Translations under genes and position numbers: made by a program
Source of the DNA: a virus
IMG/VR virus record: IMGVR_UViG_3300017991_000179
Coordinates: 1 to 42,991 of that record
Direction: 5' to 3' (one strand)
DNA: 42,991 nucleotides
Shown: piece after piece, positions 7,185-13,208 of the stretch
Position numbering within the stretch: position 1 is the stretch's first letter
How the letters are laid out: every line of letters starts with the position of its first letter
The notes under the pieces: model-generated
Databases searched by the model: none
Seen by the model: the letters and a program-made list of their open reading frames with translations, nothing else
Told to the model about the DNA's origin: nothing

Positions 7185-7327
7185 AATAGGAAGCTCGCCA
7201 AAGTATGTGATTGGTACGCTTATAACGGATAGGGAGTTCCCTGTCGGGCGCACTTACCAATCGTTTCTAAACCCTGACACTTAGACCTCAAGTTCCACTT
7301 GAATCGAATATAGTGTTGGGGTTTTTT
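7185..7327 (+). ncRNA. Candidate phage small RNA (~143 nt)
   Basis: No gene lies between 7111 and 7513. This part has its own promoter box upstream and its own terminator. Visible structure: GATTGGTA (7209-7216) with TACCAATC (7255-7262), which encloses GATAGGG (7228-7234) with CCCTGTC (7239-7245) over an AGTT tetraloop. Then comes an 11-bp stem at 7271-7281 with 7312-7322, itself holding TCAAGT (7288-7293) with ACTTGA (7297-7302), followed by TTTTTT. It matches no tRNA, tmRNA or riboswitch that I know. Functions such as regulatory, packaging or anti-host RNA are guesses. Confidence 0.55.
7271..7327 (+). terminator. Terminator of candidate small RNA
   Basis: An 11-bp stem (7271-7281 with 7312-7322, including two G-U pairs) with an inner 6-bp hairpin, ended by TTTTTT (7322-7327). 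Confidence 0.7.
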
Positions 7328-7369
7328 ATTTTGTAGTTTCAAAACAAAACGTTAAGTTTGACTTATAAT

Positions 7370-7498
7370 TACGGTAGGTATATGGTTAGTGCGCCTACCA
7401 CAAAACTTCCTTACTCGCCAATTTGGCGGGATAATGGCGAGATAGAACAAAAGCACCGACCTAACTTGGCGCATTAACTATATACATTGTTGTGTGCC
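7370..7498. repeat. Cassette-type palindromic boundary 1
   Basis: TATATGGTTAGTGCGCC (7379-7395) can pair with GGCGCATTAACTATATA (7468-7484), 17 bp with few imperfections. The interior holds CTCGCCA/TGGCGAG and CGCCA/TGGCG alternatives around 7414-7442. The left edge reads TTACGGTAGG and the right edge TTGTTGTGTGC. The same edge types recur at 7736-7797, 8818-8881, 9864-9958 and 31355-31862, always between small genes. Confidence 0.5.
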
Positions 7499-7513
7499 GT
7501 TAATTTTAGAACT

Positions 7514-7732
7514 ATGATTCAAAATTGGAATGATAAAATAGACTTTGGTAAATTTAAAGGACAAACAGTAAAGCAAGTTTTTGAATATGATGCGACCTAC
7601 TTGTGGTGGGCAATGATGAATACTGATAGAACCAACTTTGAAAAAGAAGTAAAGGATGCTATTCAAAAACGAACAGAAGAGATAGATGCTGAAAAGTATG
7701 AAGATTTATCTTGGGGTGACTTTCATACTTAA
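7514..7732 (+). CDS. Small ExoX C-terminal-like protein
   Basis: 72 residues from ATG 7514; the upstream TTG codons lie inside the palindrome edge. The core KIDFGKFKGQTVKQVFEYDA followed by YLWWAMMN matches the short FGKYKGKT...DPxYLxWLL motif of the ExoX C-terminal-like domain, found at the end of DNA-repair exonucleases and as stand-alone phage proteins. No catalytic residues are present, so a binding or accessory role is likely. It sits between two cassette-type palindromes. Confidence 0.6.
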   Translation: MIQNWNDKIDFGKFKGQTVKQVFEYDATYLWWAMMNTDRTNFEKEVKDAIQKRTEEIDAEKYEDLSWGDFHT

Positions 7733-7735
7733 TGG

Positions 7736-7797
7736 CACACAACGATGTAGCTATGGTGCGTATCCCGTAGGGTATGCACCATAGCGTGTGTTGTGTG
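7736..7797. repeat. Cassette-type palindromic boundary 2
   Basis: The outer arms CACACAAC (7736-7743) and GTTGTGTG (7790-7797) are perfect complements. The inner arms GCTATGGTGC (7750-7759) and GCACCATAGC (7776-7785) are also perfect, extended by CCC/GGG with one bulge. It directly follows the stop codon at 7732. There is no T-run, so it is not a typical terminator. Confidence 0.65.
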
Positions 7798-7830
7798 TAG
7801 TGCGGATTATTAACGATAAATTTAATTAGA

Positions 7831-8130
7831 ATGAAAATACCGAAAAAATTCAAAGTCTTTGCGTCTACAATAAATGTAGGCTTTGAAAATGCGAGATTAA
7901 GTAACGAAGGAGTGCTTGGTGATTGTAGTTTTACTGATAACCAGATAAATATTTGCACTGAATACAAAGGCGAAAAAGTATCTGAATGTAGTACGATAGA
8001 CACATTCTACCATGAAAAAGTACATATTATTTTAGATGCTATGGGAGAGCATGAACTATCTAAACAAGAAAAATTTGTAGAAGTATTTGCGAGGTTGCTA
8101 AGGCAGTCTGATGAAAGTGCAGAATTTTAG
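7831..8130 (+). CDS. HExxH metalloprotease-like protein
   Basis: 99 residues. FYHEKVHIILDAMGE carries the HExxH zinc-binding and catalytic motif (HEKVH), and the following LSKQEKFVEVFARLL supplies the Glu-rich third helix. This pattern is familiar from small phage and prophage ImmA/SprT-like hydrolases of about 100-130 residues. Residues 1-50 are beta-rich (FKVFASTINVGF). Substrate unknown; ImmA-type relatives cleave repressors. It lies between palindromic boundary 2 and the RNA-like segment 8131-8280. Confidence 0.65.
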   Translation: MKIPKKFKVFASTINVGFENARLSNEGVLGDCSFTDNQINICTEYKGEKVSECSTIDTFYHEKVHIILDAMGEHELSKQEKFVEVFARLLRQSDESAEF

Positions 8131-8175
8131 CATTACCCCCAACTAGTTGCTAAACGCAACGACAAATTTGACTTA
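8131..8175 (+). promoter_or_regulatory. Promoter-like repeat, copy without start codon
   Basis: This segment closely matches 23617-23661, the leaderless start of the 80-residue gene at 23659: ATTACC, CCAAC, TTGCTAAA, AACGACAA, TTTGAC and TAT in the same order. At 23659 the TAT is part of the ATG start; here it reads TATAAA, so no gene begins. The copy may drive a non-coding RNA. Confidence 0.45.
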
Positions 8176-8280
8176 TAAAAAAACTTTTAATAAAGGTTTT
8201 TAATGAAAACAGTATTAACGCATCGTTTTCATGGTTTCGTTGTTTTGGTTATGCCCCCTTGATGCGTGGGGGCTTTTTTT
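8176..8280 (+). ncRNA. Candidate small RNA or leader peptide RNA
   Basis: About 105 nt between the promoter-like repeat and a strong terminator. ATGAAAAC (8203-8210) pairs with GTTTTCAT (8225-8232). ACGCATC (8218-8224) is also complementary to GATGCGT (8261-8267) in the terminator loop. A 19-codon frame (8203-8262) ends within the terminator. No plus-strand gene follows for 2.7 kb, so attenuation of a downstream gene is unlikely. Confidence 0.35.
8253..8280 (+). terminator. Strong terminator before convergent gene
   Basis: GCCCCC (8253-8258) pairs with GGGGGC (8268-8273), followed by seven T. It separates plus-strand transcription from the convergent minus-strand gene ending at 8279. Confidence 0.85.
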
Positions 8281-8800
8281 ATTTAAGCAACCTTTTTGCT
8301 TTGTAAATGAGATTAGGCGTTAAACCAGCGTAAGGGTCAACCCAAATAAAGTTTTCGCGCTGCCACCATAGCACATCACTATCATCATCAAATATTACGT
8401 ATTGAAGGTTTGACACTTTTTCGTTAAGTATTCCTTTGTTGTTTTCAATCCATGCTTTGATTTCACAACCACGAGGAACTGAGGTGTTTCGCCAATCTTC
8501 GCCCTGATTATGACCAAACCATAAGTAAGGCGTTTTTCCAATTATTTCACCTTTAAAGCCGAACCAATCAAACAGTTCAGTTAAATCTTCAACCGTTCTA
8601 CCGTTTCGCCATGATGAAGATATAACCACTTTTGCGCCTGTTGCATCAATTAAATTGTTTAACAATCCAACCTTTTCAGGGTCAATATCATGCGCTCCAT
8701 TTGGCGCGTCTGTGGTTAACTCCTTTCTTTTATCGCATTGCCGTTGATAAAATAGTTGGTGGTTCAGAACCCCGTCTATGTCTAAAAAAATCAGTTTCAT
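8279..8800 (-). CDS. HAD-fold phosphatase, SAK type (paralog A)
   Basis: 173 residues. MKLIFLDIDGVLN gives HAD motif I with Asp 7 and Asp 9; KVVISSSWR is motif II; YVIFDDDSDVLWW is the acidic motif IV. This layout is that of the HAD domain of 'Swiss Army Knife' RNA-repair proteins (PF18143), where it acts as a 3'/5' phosphatase on nucleic-acid ends or nucleotides. Its neighbour at 9956-10483 is about four fifths identical, and the PP-loop enzyme lies between them. A cassette-type palindrome precedes the start codon. Confidence 0.7.
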   Translation of the reverse strand: MKLIFLDIDGVLNHQLFYQRQCDKRKELTTDAPNGAHDIDPEKVGLLNNLIDATGAKVVISSSWRNGRTVEDLTELFDWFGFKGEIIGKTPYLWFGHNQGEDWRNTSVPRGCEIKAWIENNKGILNEKVSNLQYVIFDDDSDVLWWQRENFIWVDPYAGLTPNLIYKAKRLLK

Positions 8801-8817
8801 CTTATGTCAAATTACTG

Positions 8818-8881
8818 TAGCCAACATCACCTAAAAAATACCTACGGTCGCTGCGCTATTTTTTATCCTACCGTTGTGTGT
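8818..8881 (-). repeat. Cassette-type palindromic boundary 3
   Basis: On the minus strand, ACACAACGGTAGGAT is followed by AAAAAATA, a short loop, then TATTTTTT (plus 8833-8840 and 8857-8864), ending near GATGTTGGCTAC. The edge type equals the plus-strand boundaries. It separates the PP-loop gene from HAD paralog A. Confidence 0.45.
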
Positions 8882-8923
8882 AATAAAATAAAACCCACCG
8901 CACTTTGGCTGCTAAGGCAGCCA

Positions 8924-9823
8924 TTATGAAAAAACCTCACAGCTTTCTTCACATCCATTAGTTACGTCAAGTTCAGTTCCATCATGTAAAATTGAAACTT
9001 GATAATTCGTAAGGTGGCGTTCATCAATTGCACGTTCAAAATTTTCTTCTTTTCCAATGTCAAACACATCATTCACGGTCTTATGCTCTCTAAAAAAGTG
9101 ATGCGGTGCTTTATAGGTTTTGTGGTCTTTTCTTCCAGCTGGTGTAAACTCTGAAAATTCACTTTCCATGCGCTTAAATACTTGAAACCAATCAGGAGTT
9201 TCAACGCTAATAGTTGCCAGTTTTCTAAATGATTTCTTCCAACAGGTTTTGCAGTTTCCCTCATAGGTTTTAATTCCTAATCGAAAAGGCATCTTAGACC
9301 AAAATGCGTTAATTAAAGGTTTGCTTATGTCGGCATGAATTAGCGGATAGTAATGTTTTCCAGCTCTATCAATTTCATCTGCACGAATACCAATTGCGTA
9401 GGTAATATCTTTCGGCTTCCAACCGATTGAACTCATATATCTGTTCATGGGGTATTCCTTCAATTCCCTTGTGCAAATCATGTTTTCCATGTTGGGTATT
9501 CCTTGGCGTTCAATCATCTTTCTAAAAGGGTGGTTTTGCCAACCATTTGCAACTTCAATCGGATTATCGCTTCTGTAAGCAGTTTGAAAATTCACTTGCT
9601 TAAAAGATGGTTTTTCGTTCACCACATCAAATTCCACCCACGTTACATTAAGTCCAAAATACTTATCGCATTGGTCAACAAATTCAAGTGTTTCTTCCGC
9701 TTCTTCGCCAGTATTGGCAAAGATGAATTTCATATCGTATTCATGTGATTTATTGAGCAATAGCCAATTGCACATATAAGCCGATGTTTCTCCTCCAGAA
9801 AATGATACTACTAATTTTTCCAC
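8924..9823 (-). CDS. PP-loop enzyme, PAPS-reductase-like
   Basis: 299 residues from GTG 9823 (no ATG is near). VVSFSGGETSAYM carries the PP-loop SGGxTS (residues 9-14) that binds ATP pyrophosphate in the PAPS-reductase/ATP-sulfurylase-type family. MKFIFANTGEE and ENMICTREL are typical following motifs. CKTCW near residue 190 and the C-terminal CEESC may bind metal or sulfur. In phages these proteins are linked to sulfur or adenylation chemistry, in some cases DNA modification (DndC-like), but the substrate here is unknown. It sits between the two HAD paralogs and has palindromic boundaries on both sides. Confidence 0.75.
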   Translation of the reverse strand: MEKLVVSFSGGETSAYMCNWLLLNKSHEYDMKFIFANTGEEAEETLEFVDQCDKYFGLNVTWVEFDVVNEKPSFKQVNFQTAYRSDNPIEVANGWQNHPFRKMIERQGIPNMENMICTRELKEYPMNRYMSSIGWKPKDITYAIGIRADEIDRAGKHYYPLIHADISKPLINAFWSKMPFRLGIKTYEGNCKTCWKKSFRKLATISVETPDWFQVFKRMESEFSEFTPAGRKDHKTYKAPHHFFREHKTVNDVFDIGKEENFERAIDERHLTNYQVSILHDGTELDVTNGCEESCEVFS

Positions 9824-9863
9824 CCTTCTTTTTATTTTACTTGCCTACGCACAAAGCGACCGC

Positions 9864-9958
9864 ACACACACAACACCAGCTATACAAAAAAGCGGACAGG
9901 TTGGCGGTAAATTGAAAGTTCATCTTAGTGCTTCTTTGCATAGCTGTTTCCGTTGCTA
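9864..9958 (-). repeat. Cassette-type palindromic boundary 4
   Basis: Plus 9878-9892 (AGCTATACAAAAAAG) pairs with 9931-9945 (CTTCTTTGCATAGCT), with only one mismatch and one G-U pair. The edges read CAACGGAAAC on one side and GTGTTGTGTGTG on the other (minus strand), matching boundaries 1-3. It overlaps the last codon of HAD paralog B. Confidence 0.55.
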
Positions 9959-10483
9959 CAATAATAGCCGCTGTGCCTTGTATATCAGGTGTGGCGTTAA
10001 TCCAGCGTAAGGGTCAACCCAAATGAAATTATTTCTTTGCCACCAAAGCATGTCGCAACCATCATCGAATATCACATATTGAAGTTTTGACATCTTCTCC
10101 CCAAGTATTCCTTTGTTGTTTTCAAGCCATGCTTTGATTTCGCAACCGCGCGGAACAGATGTGTTACGCCATTCTTCTCCTTGGTCGTGATTGAACCACA
10201 AGTAAGGTGTCTTGCCAATTATCTCACCTTTGAAACCAAACCAGTCAAACAATTCTTTCAAATCATCAATCGACCGACCACTTCGCCATGAGGATGATAT
10301 GACAACTTTTGCGCCAGTAGCATCAATCAGGTTATTTAGTAATCCTATCTTTTCGGGGTCAATATCATGCGCCCCATCTGGAGCATTTTCAGGAAGTTCC
10401 TTCCATCTATCGGCTTGACGTTTTTCATGCCAAAACAATTGACTGTTAAGAACTCCGTCTATATCTAGGAATATCAATTTCAT
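9956..10483 (-). CDS. HAD-fold phosphatase, SAK type (paralog B)
   Basis: 175 residues with the same HAD motifs as paralog A: FLDIDGVLN with Asp 7 and Asp 9, KVVISSSWR, and YVIFDDGCDMLWW. The two proteins are about 80 percent identical by eye, with differences grouped in residues 14-35 and near the C-terminus. The duplication around a PP-loop gene suggests recombination or cassette gain. It is the first gene of the minus-strand group and would be read from upstream sequence at 10484-10880. Confidence 0.7.
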   Translation of the reverse strand: MKLIFLDIDGVLNSQLFWHEKRQADRWKELPENAPDGAHDIDPEKIGLLNNLIDATGAKVVISSSWRSGRSIDDLKELFDWFGFKGEIIGKTPYLWFNHDQGEEWRNTSVPRGCEIKAWLENNKGILGEKMSKLQYVIFDDGCDMLWWQRNNFIWVDPYAGLTPHLIYKAQRLLL

Positions 10484-10515
10484 GTTTACTGTTTATTTAT
10501 TTACTAATATAGTTA

Positions 10516-10566
10516 ATTCTGCTTTTGTTAGATTCAAGGTTTGTGAAGGTCAGCACAAGCAAGTCT
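10516..10566. repeat. Diverged direct repeat, copy 1
   Basis: Begins ATTCTGCTT, then GTT, TTCA and AGG at the same offsets as copy 2, and ends GCAAGTCT. AAGTCTAAC (10561-10569) forms a 9-bp stem with GTTAGACTT (10589-10597). No gene is seen in 10484-11037. Confidence 0.45.
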
Positions 10567-10607
10567 AACCCCCTACCCCCTAAAGAGAGTTAGACTTACC
10601 TGAACAC

Positions 10608-10665
10608 ATTCTGCTTCCGTTGAGTTCATAGGAATTAGTTTTGGCTGATAGCGCGTAGCAAGTCT
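10608..10665. repeat. Diverged direct repeat, copy 2
   Basis: Begins ATTCTGCTT and ends GCAAGTCT, as copy 1. Its end lies in the loop of a hairpin formed by GATAGCGCG (from 10648) and CGCG...CTATC (to 10684). AGACTT (10592-10597) could pair with the AAGTCT of either copy. Confidence 0.45.
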
Positions 10666-10781
10666 GAGAAGGCGCGTTTCTATCATTTAACAGCGGGTAC
10701 ACTCATTAACTTGGTATTGAGTTGACCTAATCGTTTAATGGACCCTACTGTTTTTATTTTGTTTGGCTTAGAACAATACCC

Positions 10782-10868
10782 AAAAAAAACCCCGTCAATA
10801 GTGGAGGCTATATCAGGGGTTCTTATGGTATCCTTGTAATCACTGCCTCCACAATGATTGAATTATCT
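10782..10868 (-). promoter_or_regulatory. Attenuator-like RNA before minus-strand genes
   Basis: On the minus strand, GTGGAGGC (plus 10852-10845) can pair with GCCTCCAC (plus 10808-10801). The second arm lies in the loop of a terminator formed by AACCCC (10821-10816) and GGGGTT (10793-10788), followed by eight T. Forming the first stem would prevent the terminator, the usual layout of an attenuator or riboswitch. The next minus-strand gene begins at 10483. It could also simply be an RNA of about 85 nt ending at the terminator. Confidence 0.5.
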
Positions 10869-10872
10869 GATG

Positions 10873-10880
10873 CAAATATA
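10873..10880 (-). promoter_or_regulatory. -7 box TATATTTG on minus strand
   Basis: An exact TAnnTTTG match in minus orientation, just upstream of the attenuator-like segment. It is the only clear promoter found ahead of the three minus-strand genes. Confidence 0.55.
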
Positions 10881-10929
10881 AAAAAATTTTCATTCACATA
10901 GCGCAAACAGATTTAAACTAAATTATTCT

Positions 10930-10937
10930 TACCTTTG
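10930..10937 (+). promoter_or_regulatory. -7 box TACCTTTG of capsid gene
   Basis: An exact TAnnTTTG match followed by GTA, 100 nt before ATG 11038. The same arrangement precedes the tail-tube gene (2958-2965). Confidence 0.65.
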
Positions 10938-11037
10938 TAAAAGCGGTTATTCGTGGGGTGACCTTACCCATTATAAAAGGTTTACGAGGCTAAAAGGACA
11001 GCCTGCATACGTCCAAGTATCAAGTAAACCTAATAAA
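10938..11037 (+). promoter_or_regulatory. Structured capsid leader with H-type pseudoknot
   Basis: Stem 1 is AGGCT (10987-10991) with AGCCT (11000-11004). The loop end GGAC (10996-10999) pairs with GTCC (11011-11014) after the linker GCATAC. ATAC (11007-11010) could instead pair with GTAT (11017-11020). An outer 8-bp stem, AGGTTTAC (10978-10985) with GTAAACCT (11024-11031), closes the element 6 nt before the ATG. Upstream, GGGT and ACCC (10957-10970) form a further small hairpin. The core matches the leader at 2982-3013. Confidence 0.65.
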
Positions 11038-12090
11038 ATGAGTTACACTCCTTCAACTCTTGTAGCTTGTCCTAACATACAAGAGAGATTAGATAGCGTG
11101 TTTGAAAATGAAAACGCACGCTTTTTTCAGGACAAAATTCCATTCTCTGAATTTTTGATGTCTCCACTCAACCGTAATGAGCTTGCTCAACGTGTTGCAC
11201 CGGGACGTTCCAAAATCAGAACAGTTGATTTAACGTATCAACCACGAATCCTTCAAAGTGAGAAATTTACCAACAGCTCAGACTATTGTACTGCAACATC
11301 CGAGCGTGGTGATACTTCTGCATCTTACGAAATCGACACTACTCAAAACGTAGGGTTTGAACAAAAGTTTGATGTTGAGAAGTTGAAATCATCTTGTGAA
11401 GATAACGAGATGTGGTTTATGGATCAAGTTGGTAAGATGGTAGCGGCTACTGACGTAGCTGTTAACGATAAGAACGCTTCACAGGCTAACGCTCTATTGG
11501 GCGGATGGTCAACTGATGTTTCAGGTGTTCCTTTCGTGACTTTGAATGGTGATATTTTGGAAGTTCAGACGCTTGTTCCTTCAAGCACTTACGAACCATT
11601 TCCGTCAACGCTTCAGGGCATTCAATCTGCATTGAGCGCGTCAAGTTTCGGTAACTCTACGTTGGTTGGTGGTTTCCAACTACACAACTACTTAGAGCTT
11701 ATTCGTAACGGATGTTGCACAGACTACGGATTGGACATTGCAGGAATCCAAGCTGATTACGGTATTGCCTCTATTTACGATAGAGCAGTAGCATCTACGC
11801 AAGGCAACAACGCGACTGCTTGGGCGGTAGCTAACGGAGCATTGCAAGTGCTTTACTACAACCGTTGGTCAGGTCTTTTCGAGGCTCAAGACGCCAATCA
11901 GTCTTACGGTCAAATTATGGGTGCTTTGGGTATTCCTTACGATTTGGTCATTAAGCATGATTGCGGTGTGATTCAAGTAACCGTAACAGCCACAACTAAG
12001 TTGGTAGCACTACCTGATGATATGTATCAGACAGGTGACCACTTGGATGGTGTGAAAGGTTTCGCTGAAATCAACGTAGTTAATTCGTAA
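11038..12090 (+). CDS. Major capsid protein
   Basis: 350 residues, a normal size for an HK97-like capsid protein. It begins with a helical N-arm (about 1-60) and continues as a mixed alpha/beta domain with PFSEFLMSPLNRNELAQ, a Cys-containing central part and a C-terminal beta region (VIKHDCGVIQVTVTATTKLV). This pattern is familiar from capsid proteins of Bacteroidota siphoviruses. It forms the head shell. Strong promoter, structured leader and an own terminator at 12099 point to very high expression. No protease gene is recognised nearby. Confidence 0.75.
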   Translation: MSYTPSTLVACPNIQERLDSVFENENARFFQDKIPFSEFLMSPLNRNELAQRVAPGRSKIRTVDLTYQPRILQSEKFTNSSDYCTATSERGDTSASYEIDTTQNVGFEQKFDVEKLKSSCEDNEMWFMDQVGKMVAATDVAVNDKNASQANALLGGWSTDVSGVPFVTLNGDILEVQTLVPSSTYEPFPSTLQGIQSALSASSFGNSTLVGGFQLHNYLELIRNGCCTDYGLDIAGIQADYGIASIYDRAVASTQGNNATAWAVANGALQVLYYNRWSGLFEAQDANQSYGQIMGALGIPYDLVIKHDCGVIQVTVTATTKLVALPDDMYQTGDHLDGVKGFAEINVVNS

Positions 12091-12098
12091 ATTGTAAC

Positions 12099-12126
12099 GG
12101 GGGTTGGTTTCGGCTAACCCCCTTTA
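12099..12126 (+). terminator. Terminator after capsid gene
   Basis: GGGGGTT (12099-12105) pairs with AACCCCC (12116-12122), followed by TTTATTTA. The interrupted T-run suggests partial termination, letting some transcripts continue into the neck genes. Confidence 0.75.
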
Positions 12127-12135
12127 TTTAACTCA

Positions 12136-13131
12136 ATGAGCTGTTTCGATAATATCATATCTTACAAAGGCGGTTGCACAAGTGTTAGCGGTCTGCTATT
12201 GGATGAACTTATTCCTATTCGTGAGGTTGAAAAATACACGGGTGAAGATTACGGAACGGCTAGTGAACTGATTGAAGATAAGATTGACTTTGCGGTTAGG
12301 CTTATAAAAAAGGAACTTATCGGAATGTTCCAACATAACTACATTCCGAGAACCATTTTAGAAAACAAACGTGCTGGATTCATTGCAGAAACGCAAACAG
12401 AAAAATCGGCAGCAGCACAATTCAGAGGCGTTGAACTAAGAGTATGCAACCAAGAAAGCTACCTTAGCTTATACGTTTCTTCGATTGATACTTATTTGAA
12501 TTATACGGGTGCTTTGAATGTTTTGGTAATTGACACCATGACGGGCGAAACACTTGACACGATAGCGGTAACTTCGGTTGCTGGACAAGTTGTAACAACT
12601 TACGTAGATAAGACTTACAACGCTGAAAAGCGCAAGCGTAGAATTGCGTTCGTTTACGATTGCACGTCTATTTCTAATTATCTTACTTCATTAATTGGTG
12701 AAGGTTGCACAACTTGCAACGGTGGGTTGTATAACTTGAACGATTGGATAACAGGGAGGTCAATCAAATACGATACGGGCGCAACTCCAATTTTGGCGAA
12801 TATAGACGGTCATACGGACACGGCAGGACTTAGCATAAACTTTAGTCTGATTTGCGACCAAGAAAGCTGGTTGTGTGCAAGTCGTAACCTGTTAGCAATG
12901 CCTATCATGTATCGAACGGCTCAGGCTATTTTAGAGTATGCTTACTTCAATTCTGATAGATTCAACTCCAAGACTGCAATTAGAAAGGATGAGATGAAAG
13001 AGCGCATCGGCTTGTACCATTCCGACTATACTAAACAGATGGAATTGATATTGAAGAATATTAGAACGCCTATGGACGGTATTTGTTTCACTTGTAAACC
13101 ACGCTCAAAATCAGTAACAACGCTACCATAA
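12136..13131 (+). CDS. Putative neck/head completion protein
   Basis: 331 residues of unknown family. An N-terminal helical part (about 20-70) is followed by a beta-rich middle (residues 95-175) and a pair of CxxC-like motifs (CTTCNGG near 195 and CFTCKP near 319). The C-terminal helix is amphipathic. Between capsid and portal genes such proteins usually connect head and tail. An extra out-of-frame coding-like stretch follows its 3' end (13098-13208). Confidence 0.5.
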   Translation: MSCFDNIISYKGGCTSVSGLLLDELIPIREVEKYTGEDYGTASELIEDKIDFAVRLIKKELIGMFQHNYIPRTILENKRAGFIAETQTEKSAAAQFRGVELRVCNQESYLSLYVSSIDTYLNYTGALNVLVIDTMTGETLDTIAVTSVAGQVVTTYVDKTYNAEKRKRRIAFVYDCTSISNYLTSLIGEGCTTCNGGLYNLNDWITGRSIKYDTGATPILANIDGHTDTAGLSINFSLICDQESWLCASRNLLAMPIMYRTAQAILEYAYFNSDRFNSKTAIRKDEMKERIGLYHSDYTKQMELILKNIRTPMDGICFTCKPRSKSVTTLP

Positions 13132-13208
13132 AAGTTGGCAACCAAGAGGTTATCACTATCTTTTATGAAGATGGTAGTTTTAAGATGTTCTACGTATGGC
13201 TCAACTGA
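13098..13208 (+). other. Out-of-frame coding-like stretch without a normal start
   Basis: After TAA 13095 the frame is open for 36 codons to TGA 13206. Its last 25 residues (IKVGNQEVITIFYEDGSFKM, then FYVWLN) look like a real beta-hairpin protein. There is no ATG, GTG or TTG upstream of ATG 13185. The end overlaps the next gene start by 13 nt, in the way real genes here overlap. A -1 shift on AAAA near 13107 from the 331-residue gene, or a rare ATA start at 13128, could express it. Confidence 0.35.

Noticed and set aside
7185-7327. tRNA or tmRNA gene
   Set aside because: Stem-loop content at first suggests a tRNA, but there is no cloverleaf, no TTCRANNC-type T loop in the right place and no acceptor stem.
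7736-7797. Canonical integron attC site
   Set aside because: The outer arms read CACACAAC/GTTGTGTG and do not fit RYYYAAC/GTTRRRY; no integron integrase is encoded.
7736-7797. Transcription terminator
   Set aside because: A long stable hairpin but without a T-run on either strand.
8203-8262. Leader-peptide attenuation of a downstream gene
   Set aside because: A 19-codon frame ends in the terminator, but the next plus-strand gene is 2.7 kb away and the neighbour is convergent.
10516-10665. CRISPR array
   Set aside because: Only two diverged units of different length, without regular spacers or cas genes.
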